Source of the DNA: CAZXCG01 sp964639205
Lineage (GTDB): Bacteria; Bacillota; Clostridia; Oscillospirales; Acutalibacteraceae
Assembly: GCA_964639205.1 (NCBI GenBank)
Contig: CAZXCG010000007.1
Location: forward strand, 1-51,017
Direction: 5' to 3'
Length of the DNA: 51,017 nt
Numbering within the stretch: the stretch's first letter is position 1; each line of letters starts with the position of its first letter. The notes beneath the pieces are model-generated. The model made no database searches, had not been told where the DNA came from, and saw only the letters and a list, made by a program, of their open reading frames with translations. The position numbers and the translations under genes were made by a program. Of the stretch, positions 43,261-51,000 are shown in pieces.

Positions 43261-44271
43261 ATGGCAGTTTTTGAAAACATTAAGCTTGAAAAGGGAATGT
43301 ACGGTGTGCGCGGAAAAACGCTTACGCAGGTGCTTGAGGAGCTTGACCCCAGCGAGGCGTATGCCGGTACCGAGTATGCAAACCTTGACGCATTTTCGCG
43401 CCAGCTGAAAAGATTCGATATAAAGGTCAGCGGCAAAGGCTCCGATACCGTTGAGAAGTTTTTTCAAACCTCGGATTCGGCGGCGCTTTTTCCGGAATAT
43501 GTCAGCCGCGCCGTAAATACCGGTATGCAGCAGCTTGACGTGCTTCCGAATATTGTGGCTACCACAACAAAAATAGACGGCATGGATTACCGCTCCATAA
43601 CCTCCGAGCCTTCCGGCGACGACAAGGAGCTCAAGCCTGTAAACGAGGGCGCGTTTATCCCTCAGACGGTTATAAAAACTCAGGAAAATCTTGTCAAGCT
43701 TCACAAAAGAGGCAGAATGATTGTTTCAAGCTACGAGGCGCTGCGCTTCCAAAGGCTCGACCTGTTTACCGTTACGCTCAAGCAGATAGGCGCTTATATT
43801 GCAAGATCGCAGCTTAACGACGCGGTCAGCGTTCTGCTCGGCGGCGACGGCAACAACAATCCGTGCGAGGGCATTTACGCGGCGTCGGAGGGTTCCCTTA
43901 CATACGACGATTTGCTCGGGCTTTGGGCGCAGCTCAGCCCTTATGCGCTCAACACGATTATAGCCCCTACCGCGCTTATGCAGCAAATACTTGCAATGCC
44001 CGAAATGAAGGACGCGACGGCGGGACTTAATTTTCAGGGAACGGGTAAAATGGTTACTCCCATGGGAGCGACGCTCATTCACGTTCCGGAGCTTGACAGC
44101 GGCACGCTTATAGGTCTTGACAAAAATTACGCTCTTGAAATGGTGCAGGCGGGAGAAGTGCTGGTCGATTACGACAAGCTTATAGACAGACAGCTTGAAC
44201 GCGCAACCGTAAGCTGCATTGCCGGATTTGCGAAGATTTTCCGTGACAGCGCCAAAAAGCTCAGTTGCTGA
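43261..44271 (+). CDS. Major capsid protein, HK97-fold (XkdG-like)
   Basis: The 336-residue protein has the HK97-type layout: a helical N-terminal delta region (about 1-75), the ALFPEYVSRAVNTGM E-loop area, RMIVSSYEALRFQRLDLF spine helix, and the A-domain segment NTIIAPTALMQQILAMPEMKDA. AAGGGAG lies before the ATG. It matches XkdG of PBSX in position and size. The gene is complete, and the connector follows after 13 bases. Confidence 0.88.
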   Translation: MAVFENIKLEKGMYGVRGKTLTQVLEELDPSEAYAGTEYANLDAFSRQLKRFDIKVSGKGSDTVEKFFQTSDSAALFPEYVSRAVNTGMQQLDVLPNIVATTTKIDGMDYRSITSEPSGDDKELKPVNEGAFIPQTVIKTQENLVKLHKRGRMIVSSYEALRFQRLDLFTVTLKQIGAYIARSQLNDAVSVLLGGDGNNNPCEGIYAASEGSLTYDDLLGLWAQLSPYALNTIIAPTALMQQILAMPEMKDATAGLNFQGTGKMVTPMGATLIHVPELDSGTLIGLDKNYALEMVQAGEVLVDYDKLIDRQLERATVSCIAGFAKIFRDSAKKLSC

Positions 44272-44284
44272 GGGAGCGCGGCTT

Positions 44285-44650
44285 ATGTGCGTCAGTGAAG
44301 TAGTCAAGCGCTTTACGCTTATTTCACAGCTCTCGGCGGAGGAGGTCTCCGACTGGATATTTTTGTGCCACCGTGCCTGCGAATATATTGAGCAGCGCCG
44401 TCTGCCGACCTGCGCGCCGAGCGCGCAAAACGAGGAGCGCCTGCTCAACGCCGCCGCCGTTTATGCTTTTTATCTTTACAGCAGATATGCCTGCGACGGT
44501 ACAAAAAGCTTTACTGCCGGAGATATTAAGGTTGAAGCTGACAAAAGCTTGCAGGAACGCGCATATGAAATGTGGGGCGCCGAGCTAAAGGAGCTGCGCG
44601 GTCTGCTTCTGTGCGACGGCGACCCGGATTTTTGCTTTTTCAGAGTATGA
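44285..44650 (+). CDS. Head-tail connector-like protein (XkdH-like)
   Basis: A 121-residue helical protein, rich in Cys, Glu and Leu, like gp6/XkdH connectors that attach the portal to the tail. GGGAG is ahead of the ATG. It follows the capsid gene and precedes the adaptor gene, the expected order. Family assignment rests on size and position as much as on sequence. Confidence 0.65.
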   Translation: MCVSEVVKRFTLISQLSAEEVSDWIFLCHRACEYIEQRRLPTCAPSAQNEERLLNAAAVYAFYLYSRYACDGTKSFTAGDIKVEADKSLQERAYEMWGAELKELRGLLLCDGDPDFCFFRV

Positions 44651-44659
44651 GGCGATAGT

Positions 44660-45025
44660 GTGAACACAGAAAGAATACTTTCGGCAATTTACCGTTACGG
44701 TGAAAAAATAAAAATTTTATCCGGCGATTCATCCGAGATTGAAACGAAAGCCTTTATAGAGCCGCTGCGTTACAGAAACCGTCTGTATATAGGCGGCAGC
44801 CAACTCCCGGACGGTTACCTTGACGGGGGTCGTCACTTCCTGCTTATTTGCCCCAAAAAAGCGGATTTAACCCTCAGAGACACCGTAATATTGCGCTCAA
44901 GCGGAGAAAAATACGTCGTTAAGCGTGCCGACGATATGGTGTTTGCGGGGAAGACGCTGTATGTGTGGGCGGTTCTGACGTTATTTAATCCCCAAAAGGA
45001 GGATTGTTATGACGCCGTCCTTTAA
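44660..45025 (+). CDS. Head-tail adaptor-like protein (XkdI-like)
   Basis: A 121-residue protein starting with GTG. It has a beta-rich core with the IGGSQLPDGYLDGGRHFLLICPKKADL type of loop seen in head-closure proteins. It overlaps the next gene by 17 bases. Position in the cassette supports the call; the sequence alone does not fix it. Confidence 0.55.
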   Translation: MNTERILSAIYRYGEKIKILSGDSSEIETKAFIEPLRYRNRLYIGGSQLPDGYLDGGRHFLLICPKKADLTLRDTVILRSSGEKYVVKRADDMVFAGKTLYVWAVLTLFNPQKEDCYDAVL

Positions 45026-45428
45026 TACTTACCTTGACTCGCTGATTTTAAAGGTTAAAGCCTCAAACGAGTTTAAGGACGCTGTATTTTACCGTGCATA
45101 TGACGGCGCGCCCGCGCCTACAAACGCAAAGGGCTTTACGGTATGCGTAGGCAGCGCGGCAATTACACGGGAGCGCAGGTTCTTGTCTATATATAAAAAG
45201 CGCAGGCGCACGCTGCAAACGGCGGAATTTGAGCTGAGGGTCAGTTCTTCCGGCGGCGCTCAGGGTCTTTGCGTTTTTTGTGAGCGTCTTGAAAAAAAGC
45301 TCTGCGCAGCGGCTCCTTATTCGGTTATGCAAAGTCAAATAGGACCGATGCGCTATGACAGAAGCTTTGACGCGGTTTACCGAGTAATAACGCTTAAGGT
45401 GCGCAGATATACGGAAAGCGGAGAATAG
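45009..45428 (+). CDS. Tail terminator-like protein (XkdJ-like)
   Basis: A 139-residue basic alpha/beta protein with a MQSQIGPMRYDRSFDAVYRVITLKV end typical of tail-completion or tail-terminator proteins of the XkdJ group. AAAGGAGG lies upstream. In related phages the sheath and tube genes would come next; here they do not. Confidence 0.6.
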   Translation: MTPSFNTYLDSLILKVKASNEFKDAVFYRAYDGAPAPTNAKGFTVCVGSAAITRERRFLSIYKKRRRTLQTAEFELRVSSSGGAQGLCVFCERLEKKLCAAAPYSVMQSQIGPMRYDRSFDAVYRVITLKVRRYTESGE

Positions 45429-45437
45429 GATTGTAAA

Positions 45438-45461
45438 GGGCGGCGTGTAAAACCGCCGCCC
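45438..45461 (+). repeat. GC-rich hairpin at the tail-module junction
   Basis: GGGCGGCG (45438-45445) pairs with CGCCGCCC (45454-45461) around an eight-base loop. No T run follows at once, so it is not a clear terminator. It lies exactly where the sheath-to-tape-measure genes would be expected. Confidence 0.55.
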
Positions 45462-45505
45462 GAAAATATCTGCCGATCGATTTTTATCAATTTGGAGGAA
45501 TAGGC

Positions 45506-45643
45506 GTGACAGAAGAAGTATTTGAAGAATTTATATCCGAGGAAGCTGAAGCAGAGCGCCTCAGCGAAATTATTGAACGCGACAGCCGCCGTTACAGCCG
45601 CGCGTTTACGGAGGAAGAGCAGGTGAAGCTTAAATGGAAGTAG
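45506..45643 (+). CDS. Small acidic protein in the phage cassette
   Basis: A 45-residue frame starting with GTG behind a strong GGAGGA, and overlapping the start of the next gene by 10 bases. It is very rich in Glu, Arg and Ser and probably helical. It has no recognised family. It could be the end of a deleted tail assembly chaperone (XkdN type) or a separate small adaptor. The good ribosome site suggests it is translated. Confidence 0.55.
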   Translation: MTEEVFEEFISEEAEAERLSEIIERDSRRYSRAFTEEEQVKLKWK

Positions 45644-46158
45644 CATATATGCGCTTTTGCAAAAAGCCGTTTGCCGACAATTTGACGTCGCTCAGTATAA
45701 GCGGAACAAAGGATATTAAAAAAATACGTCTCTGCGGCGGTGAAAATGTAATTCAAAATTTCGGAAGAAGGCCGCGGGTTATATCGGGATGCGGAGAACT
45801 TCATCCGCCTGCGGCGGAAAAAGAAATGCGCCGTATGCGGGGGATGTTTTCGGCGGGTGACAGGGGAGTCCTTGTCATTCCGGGGTATGAGCCGTTCTTT
45901 GCCGTTTTAAACAGCCTTGTTTTTGAAGCGCGGGAGGACGGCGCGGCCGTAAACTACAGCTTTGAATTTTGTGAGATTGAGCGCGGCAAAAAGTCCTCTG
46001 AAATTTGCTTATATCACAAAGCGTCGGAAAACGATAACCTTTTTACAATAGCAAGGCAGTATTCCTCAAGTGTTGAGGAGCTGCTGCGCCTTAACCCCGG
46101 CGTTGCGCGTCCCGACAGGCTCGCCGCAGGAGAGGAGATTTGTGTGCTTTGGAGATAA
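45634..46158 (+). CDS. LysM-containing tail protein (XkdP-like)
   Basis: The 174-residue protein has an N-terminal beta domain (about 1-120, with GGENVIQNFGRRPRVISGCGEL) like that of XkdP and gpX-like tail proteins, and a C-terminal LysM domain (about 128-173, with ENDNLFTIARQYSSSVEELLRLNP split across it). LysM may bind peptidoglycan or act in tail assembly. It normally follows the tape-measure gene, which is missing here. Its start overlaps the small acidic gene. Confidence 0.8.
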   Translation: MEVAYMRFCKKPFADNLTSLSISGTKDIKKIRLCGGENVIQNFGRRPRVISGCGELHPPAAEKEMRRMRGMFSAGDRGVLVIPGYEPFFAVLNSLVFEAREDGAAVNYSFEFCEIERGKKSSEICLYHKASENDNLFTIARQYSSSVEELLRLNPGVARPDRLAAGEEICVLWR

Positions 46159-47072
46159 TCGGCATTACAGTTGACGGACGGGAAATAAAGCTTGAAAGCA
46201 GAAATATTTCAATTAACTCGCAGTACGGCGTACCCGCCGACGACGCAGCGGTTGTTTTGCCCTACAGCGGCGCGGTTCCCGGTCTTGCGGGTCTGCAAAT
46301 ATCCGACGGAGGGAAAACGGTTTTCAGCGGGAATGTGGATGTACAGGAAAATACGCTTTCCTCTTCGGGCAAATATATACGCATTGAAGCTCGCAGTATG
46401 GCGGGGGTTTTGCTTGACAATGAGTCGCGCCCGGGTGTTTACAACGGCGCTTCGGCGGAAATTATTTTCCAAAATCATGTACAGCCTTACGGCATATCGG
46501 GATTTTACGGCAGAAATGTTATGCTCCCCGGCGTATTTAACGTTACCAAGGGTATGAGCGAGTGGCAGACTGTCAGGGATTTCTGCAAAAGCTGCTACGG
46601 CAGCTTTCCCTATTTTGCGCCGGACGGCATTGTATATATGGAGCCGCGCGAGGAAGACGAAATTGTTTTTTCCGGCAGCGACGGCGCGGGCTACACCTGT
46701 TTAAGTGAAAAAACGCGCCGCTGCCGGCTGATTTCAAGGGTATATTTTAAAAAGCGCGGCGAGCAGGGCTACAACAGGTATGTCGAGGGGAAAAGGGCGA
46801 AGCTTGCCGGAGTAACCGCGACGCGTTTTTTGGACACGGCTGAAAGCGACGTTACTCAAAGCTGCGCCGATGAAATCATAAGGCTCGGAGACGAGGAAAG
46901 CTACAGCGTTGAGCTTTCCTGTCCGTATGGGGTTTTTGCGCGCCCCGGTACTCCGGCGCGGGTCGAGGACGAGACGTTGGGCGTTATTGAAAACCTTTTT
47001 GTTTCAAAAATCAGGTACACGCGTTCTCAGTACGGAGAGGCAACGTCGGTTTTATTGAAAAGGAGAGAGTAA
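46149..47072 (+). CDS. Baseplate hub protein (gpD / XkdQ-like)
   Basis: The protein of about 307 residues corresponds to the late-control gpD or XkdQ hub that joins tube and spike. It shows the fold typical of that group: an N-terminal beta domain, an SMAGVLLDNESRPGVYNG region and the EWQTVRDFCKSCYGSFPYF segment. The frame starts with TTG at either 46140 or 46149; I chose 46149 since GGAGAGGAG is then at usable distance. It overlaps the LysM gene stop by ten bases. Confidence 0.78.
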   Translation: MEIIGITVDGREIKLESRNISINSQYGVPADDAAVVLPYSGAVPGLAGLQISDGGKTVFSGNVDVQENTLSSSGKYIRIEARSMAGVLLDNESRPGVYNGASAEIIFQNHVQPYGISGFYGRNVMLPGVFNVTKGMSEWQTVRDFCKSCYGSFPYFAPDGIVYMEPREEDEIVFSGSDGAGYTCLSEKTRRCRLISRVYFKKRGEQGYNRYVEGKRAKLAGVTATRFLDTAESDVTQSCADEIIRLGDEESYSVELSCPYGVFARPGTPARVEDETLGVIENLFVSKIRYTRSQYGEATSVLLKRRE

Positions 47073-47074
47073 AA

Positions 47075-47410
47075 TTGTGGATTTCCGATTATCTTACAAA
47101 AAATTCGCATAAGCCGAGCCTCAGCGGCGAGGCGGAGATCGTCGGCGGCGGAAGCGGCAGAATAGACGCTGTGGGCAGCTCCGTACAAAACGGAGCGCGC
47201 ATTGCAGCTCCATATGGATATTGCTCTACTCCGCCGCCCGGTGAATCGGCGGTTTTGTTAAGCGCCTCAGGTGAAAGCTACTGTCTGGGCGTGCAATCCG
47301 CTCAGGAGGGATTAGCCTCAGGTGAAATACGCATATGCTCTGCCGGAGGCGCCCGCATAGAGTTGAAAAACGACGGCAGGGTTTATATAAACGGAAAGGC
47401 TGTGGAATAG
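47075..47410 (+). CDS. Baseplate spike-like protein (gpV/XkdR-like)
   Basis: A short 111-residue protein with a beta-rich OB-type region: a GYCSTPPPGESAVLLSASGE motif followed by RIELKNDGRVYINGKAVE, typical of phage spike proteins. It starts at TTG 47075 with AAGGAGAGA upstream. It is shorter than many spike proteins and lacks a clear needle tip. Its stop overlaps the next start. Confidence 0.65.
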   Translation: MWISDYLTKNSHKPSLSGEAEIVGGGSGRIDAVGSSVQNGARIAAPYGYCSTPPPGESAVLLSASGESYCLGVQSAQEGLASGEIRICSAGGARIELKNDGRVYINGKAVE

Positions 47411-47742
47411 TGGAGCCGATATTATATAAAGGCGATACGCAGATTCTCGGTTCGGGAGATTTTATAAAGGCGTCGGGCGTACAGGCAGTATTTCAGCGCG
47501 GCGAAATTCTGCTGAATATGCGCTGCGGGAGGTTTTATTTAAGCCCCGAATCAGGCGTTTTGTTCAATGATGAGGACTTGGAGGATCTTGAACGCATGGA
47601 GCTGTTGATTAACGAAGCGCTGGCTCCCGTTGAGGGACTGAGCGCGCGGCTTTTAAGTATGGAAGACGGCAAGGCTCTGATAAAGCTGATTTACAGGGGA
47701 GAGACAAAAGAATGCGAGGTGGCGTTTGATGAGCAGCTATGA
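47410..47742 (+). CDS. XkdS-like baseplate wedge protein
   Basis: A 110-residue protein starting at GTG (47410), which overlaps the previous stop as TAGTG. It has the usual mix of strands and helices of the DUF2634/XkdS and gp25-like group, with a GVLFNDEDLEDLERMELLINEAL helix split over about 49-71. It sits immediately before baseplate J, the usual place. Family assignment is moderate. Confidence 0.65.
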   Translation: MEPILYKGDTQILGSGDFIKASGVQAVFQRGEILLNMRCGRFYLSPESGVLFNDEDLEDLERMELLINEALAPVEGLSARLLSMEDGKALIKLIYRGETKECEVAFDEQL

Positions 47743-48802
47743 GGAAATATACGGCAGAATGAAGCAGACTTATAAAGAGAATACCGGCGTTGAGATTGAT
47801 GACGCATCCGACACAGGCCTAAGATTTGCAATACTTGCAAGCGAGGTTTATTCGCTTTTATGCAACTGCGAGTGGCTCAAACGCCAGATGTTTGCCGATA
47901 CGGCGGTCGGAGAGGCGCTTGACCTGCATGCAGCTCAAAGAAGCCTGACCCGCAAAAGCGCGGCTCCCGCTCGTGGAGAGGTTGAGTTTTCGGTGACGGA
48001 GCCTGCGCAAAAAAGCATTGTCATACCGGAGGGTACGGTTGTTTCAACAGAGGATACCGTGCCGGTAAGATTCGCTACAACGCAGGAGTGCACCATTAAG
48101 GTCGGTTCGGTTTCGGCAATTGCCGAAGCGCAGGCGCTTTCGGGCGGTAAGAGCGGAAATGCCGCCGCGGGGAAAATCACGACTATTGTTACGGCTCTGC
48201 CTTATGTGGAAGCCGTCTGCAACCGCAGCGCCTTTAAAGGAGGCACGGACGACGAAAGCGATGAAAGTCTGCGGCGGCGCGTAATAGAAAGCTACCGGAA
48301 TATTTCAAACGGAACGAATAAGGCGTATTACCGCAGCATATGCGAAAAAATAGACGGCGTAGGCTCGGTGGGCGTTATTCCCCGCAATCGGGGAGTCGGC
48401 ACGGTGGATGTTTTTTTAGCCGGGCAGACCACAACCGCAAGTGCGGAAGCGGTGTCCGAAGCTAACAAAATACTCAAAGCCGAAAGAGAAGTGAACGTTG
48501 ACGCGCAGGCCTTTGCGGCAGAAGAGCTGAAGATAAATATGACGCTGTATGTTGCAATTGACGAAAAATACGACGAAAATGAGGTTGCCGAGCTGTGCAG
48601 AGAGGAAGTAGTCGGGATTGCCGAGGACGCGTGCGTCGGCGAGGATATTGTGATTTCCGGTATTATTGCGCGGATAATGCAGATAGACGGCGTTACCGAC
48701 GTTACGGTTCCCTCTTCATATAAAAATTACAGCATAGCAGACAACGTAAAGCCTGTTGCCGGAAACATCAGCATTACAGTTCAGACGGGTGACGCGGAAT
48801 GA
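47729..48802 (+). CDS. Baseplate J-like protein (XkdT-like)
   Basis: A wedge protein of the contractile-tail baseplate. About 357 residues starting at ATG 47729 (the TTG at 47726 is in frame but unlikely). Features of the J family are the N-terminal DDASDTGLRFAILASEVYSL helix, FADTAVGEALDLHAA, the RGEVEFSVTEPAQKSIVIPEGTVVST strand region (about 79-104), the FKGGTDDESDESLRRRVIES motif and the central NGTNKAYYRSI stretch. It overlaps the previous gene and its stop overlaps the next start as ATGA. Confidence 0.88.
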   Translation: MSSYEEIYGRMKQTYKENTGVEIDDASDTGLRFAILASEVYSLLCNCEWLKRQMFADTAVGEALDLHAAQRSLTRKSAAPARGEVEFSVTEPAQKSIVIPEGTVVSTEDTVPVRFATTQECTIKVGSVSAIAEAQALSGGKSGNAAAGKITTIVTALPYVEAVCNRSAFKGGTDDESDESLRRRVIESYRNISNGTNKAYYRSICEKIDGVGSVGVIPRNRGVGTVDVFLAGQTTTASAEAVSEANKILKAEREVNVDAQAFAAEELKINMTLYVAIDEKYDENEVAELCREEVVGIAEDACVGEDIVISGIIARIMQIDGVTDVTVPSSYKNYSIADNVKPVAGNISITVQTGDAE

Positions 48803-49365
48803 ACAGCTATCAGTCTTTAAAAAACAAGCATGCTCTTACAGGCGTTTACAGTCTAACGGACAACAGCAACGTATGCGCCGAGCTTGCATCCTACGCGCAG
48901 GCTTTGGATTTGGTATGCGGCGAGCTCGAGGAAATGTACCGCGAATGCTTTGTAAACACCGCGCTGGATTACGGACTTTCCCGCCGAGAACAGCTCATTT
49001 CCGCCGTAACCTCCCATGGACTGTCAGTGGAGCAGCGCAGAGAGATTCTTTGCGAGCGTCTTGCTGTTACCTCAAACGACTTCACGCTTGCCGCGCTTGA
49101 AAAGCTGCTGTCAACATTTGGAGCTGATTTCAGCATTACAGAGTCTCCGCAAGAACAGAGAATGGTTATTGACACGGGGCTTTCACAGTACACAAGCGCG
49201 TCTGTAAATTTGTTTGTTAAAAATATAGGGGATTTTGTCCCGGCACACCTTGAGGTTGAGATAGTATATTCCGGAAGGCGCTGGAACGATATTGATTCGC
49301 TTGACACTACGTTTGAGCAGCTTGACGCAGAGGACTACACTTGGGCGCAGATAGACGCGCTTTGA
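48799..49365 (+). CDS. XkdU-like baseplate protein (DUF2313)
   Basis: A 188-residue protein placed directly after baseplate J, as in PBSX. It shows the family pattern of an N-terminal helix pair (ELASYAQALDLVCGELEEMYRE), RREQLISAV and a central region with IGDFVPAHLEVEIVY. The ATG overlaps the J stop codon. Its role is assembly of the inner baseplate wedge. Confidence 0.8.
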   Translation: MNSYQSLKNKHALTGVYSLTDNSNVCAELASYAQALDLVCGELEEMYRECFVNTALDYGLSRREQLISAVTSHGLSVEQRREILCERLAVTSNDFTLAALEKLLSTFGADFSITESPQEQRMVIDTGLSQYTSASVNLFVKNIGDFVPAHLEVEIVYSGRRWNDIDSLDTTFEQLDAEDYTWAQIDAL

Positions 49366-49387
49366 TAACAGGGGGAGGTACACATAA

Positions 49388-49855
49388 ATGGCATCGACAG
49401 AAAAATCATCAATTTTAGGCCTTAATCTTTGGAAGGAAACGGACCGTCCGAAGCGCAGCGACTTTGTCGCCGATAATAATATCATAGACAGCGTTCTCGG
49501 CGCGCACGCGAATAACTCGCAGGTTCATCTTTCGGCAGAAGAACGCGAAACGCTCAACAACCTCAATTCGGTTTATCAGTTTTCCGGTTCGGGCGATGAA
49601 AGCCGCAGCGTTACGCTGCCCTTTGCGCCGTCGTTTGTGTTTGTGTTTAAAAAGGGAGAAGCGCCCGTAGTCTACAGCAGCGACGGATATAATGTAATAA
49701 ACTTTTCATATGCCGCGTCCTCGGGCGCCAACGGAGGCGGAGTTACGCTCAGCGGCGCCGAGCTCTGCGTTACGCAAAGCACTGCGGCGGCGAACGGGGC
49801 GTTTTATAATCTTAATAAGCAATATTCACAGTATACGGTGTTAATGCTTTGTTAA
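49388..49855 (+). CDS. Phage tail appendage-like protein
   Basis: A 155-residue protein with an N-terminal segment (LNLWKETDRPKRSDFVADNN) typical of short tail-fibre or collar proteins of Bacillota phages, a helical HLSAEERETLNN stretch, and a beta-rich C-terminal half. GGGGAGG lies upstream. It is the last gene of the cassette and may fix receptor specificity. No receptor-binding domain can be named. Confidence 0.65.
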   Translation: MASTEKSSILGLNLWKETDRPKRSDFVADNNIIDSVLGAHANNSQVHLSAEERETLNNLNSVYQFSGSGDESRSVTLPFAPSFVFVFKKGEAPVVYSSDGYNVINFSYAASSGANGGGVTLSGAELCVTQSTAAANGAFYNLNKQYSQYTVLMLC

Positions 49856-49863
49856 GAGTACAG

Positions 49864-49897
49864 GGGGACGAAAATTGTTTTCGTCCCCGCCTTTTTT
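49864..49897 (+). terminator. Terminator at the end of the phage cassette
   Basis: GGGGACGAAAA (49864-49874) pairs exactly with TTTTCGTCCCC (49878-49888) around TTG, followed by GCC and a run of six T. Confidence 0.9.
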
Positions 49898-49907
49898 AAT
49901 AATTATC

Positions 49908-49936
49908 TTGACTGAACAGCCGGAATTAGGTATGAT
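49908..49936 (+). promoter_or_regulatory. Promoter of the DUF7916-like gene
   Basis: TTGACT (49908-49913) and TATGAT (49931-49936) are 17 bases apart. The leader to the ATG at 50071 is about 130 bases and holds a GCGGAGGG/CCTTCCGC hairpin (about 49941-49960) and copy 5 of the short repeat. Confidence 0.7.
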
Positions 49937-50007
49937 AAAAGCGGAGGGAAATCCTTCCGCCGCCGCAGCGCGGTTTTTCGGCGAATATTTGCCTGCCGGC
50001 TCGGCGA

Positions 50008-50045
50008 ATAATATAATATGATGACGGGCAAAGCCCCTTATTGAA
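50008..50045 (-). repeat. GGGGCTTTGCCCC intergenic repeat, copy 5
   Basis: Read on the minus strand it gives TTCAATAAGGGGCTTTGCCC followed by GTCATCATATTATATT, one C short of the core but with both flanks kept. It lies in the leader of the next gene. Confidence 0.65.
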
Positions 50046-50070
50046 CGGAGAAGAAAAGGAGATTACAGCT

Positions 50071-51000
50071 ATGGCAAAAAGACTTTTGGATTGCACTGCG
50101 TCCGATTTTAAAAAGATGACAAAGCGGGATTTACTCGGCTCGATTGCAGGCAGCGAGGGTCGGGTAATAGCCTGCGAAACCATCGGAAGCGTCTTTCCGT
50201 TACTCGGCGACATTACAAACGCGGAGCTTGCCGCCGCCATGGGCGCGGATATTCTGCTGCTGAATCTTTTCGATGTAAACGCGCCGGTAATTCAGGGACT
50301 TCCCGCGGTAGAGCCGAAGGAAGCCGTGCGCGAGCTGAAAAGAATTACCGGCAGACCGATAGGAATTAACCTGGAGCCCGTTGAACAGTCCCCGAGCGGT
50401 GAAAAATTGCAGGAGAATATGTGGGGGCTTACCCCCGGACGCATAGCAAGCCTTGAAAATGCCGCCGCAGCGGCTGACATGGGCGTTAACTTTATTTTGC
50501 TTACCGGCAACCCCGGCACAGGGGTTACAAACAAGGCTATTACAGACACGCTCGGACTTTACAGCAGTCACTTCGGAGATAGGCTGATTCTTGCCGCCGG
50601 GAAAATGCATGCTTCCGGAATTATGTCGGAAGCTGCCGAAAATATTATAACAAAAGAGGATATTAAGGCGTTTGCGGACGCCGGAGCCGATATAATCCTC
50701 TTACCCGCTCCGGGAACCGTTCCGGGGATAACCATGGAATATATAAAAGAGCTTGTAGCTTATGCGCACAGTCTCGGAAGGCTTACAATAACGTCAATAG
50801 GCACTTCGCAGGAGGGCGCGGATTTGGAGACTGTCCGGCGGATAGCGCTTATGTGCAAAATGACCGGCACGGATATTCATCATTTGGGCGATTCCGGCTA
50901 CACGGGAATTTCCGTTCCCGAGAATATTCGGGCATATTCGATAGCCGTACGCGGGGTAAGGCACACGTACCGCCGTATTGCGGCTTCAATAAACAGATGA
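50071..51000 (+). CDS. DUF7916-like TIM-barrel protein
   Basis: A protein of about 309 residues with an alternating beta/alpha pattern of a TIM barrel. Conserved-looking segments are LDCTASDFKKMTKRDLLGSI near the start, AMGADILLLNLFDVNAPVI, GRPIGINLEPVE, NFILLTGNPGTGVTN, AAGKMHASG, ADIILLPAPGTVPGI, SIGTSQEGADLETVRRIALM and HLGDSGYTGISVPENI. Such proteins are often mislabelled haloacid dehalogenase-like; the enzymatic role is not established, though a lyase or mutase acting on a small carboxylate is plausible. I chose ATG at 50071, with AAGGAGA nine bases upstream. It is a separate transcript from the phage cassette. Confidence 0.7.
   Translation: MAKRLLDCTASDFKKMTKRDLLGSIAGSEGRVIACETIGSVFPLLGDITNAELAAAMGADILLLNLFDVNAPVIQGLPAVEPKEAVRELKRITGRPIGINLEPVEQSPSGEKLQENMWGLTPGRIASLENAAAAADMGVNFILLTGNPGTGVTNKAITDTLGLYSSHFGDRLILAAGKMHASGIMSEAAENIITKEDIKAFADAGADIILLPAPGTVPGITMEYIKELVAYAHSLGRLTITSIGTSQEGADLETVRRIALMCKMTGTDIHHLGDSGYTGISVPENIRAYSIAVRGVRHTYRRIAASINR

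Noticed and set aside
43726..44448. 240-codon minus-strand open frame opposite the capsid gene
   Set aside because: It is opposite a well-placed capsid gene and its connector, with no ribosome site and no family pattern.
38988..49855. Complete inducible prophage or tailocin
   Set aside because: No integrase, repressor, replication or lysis genes are seen, and the sheath, tube and tape-measure genes needed for a working contractile tail or tailocin are absent.
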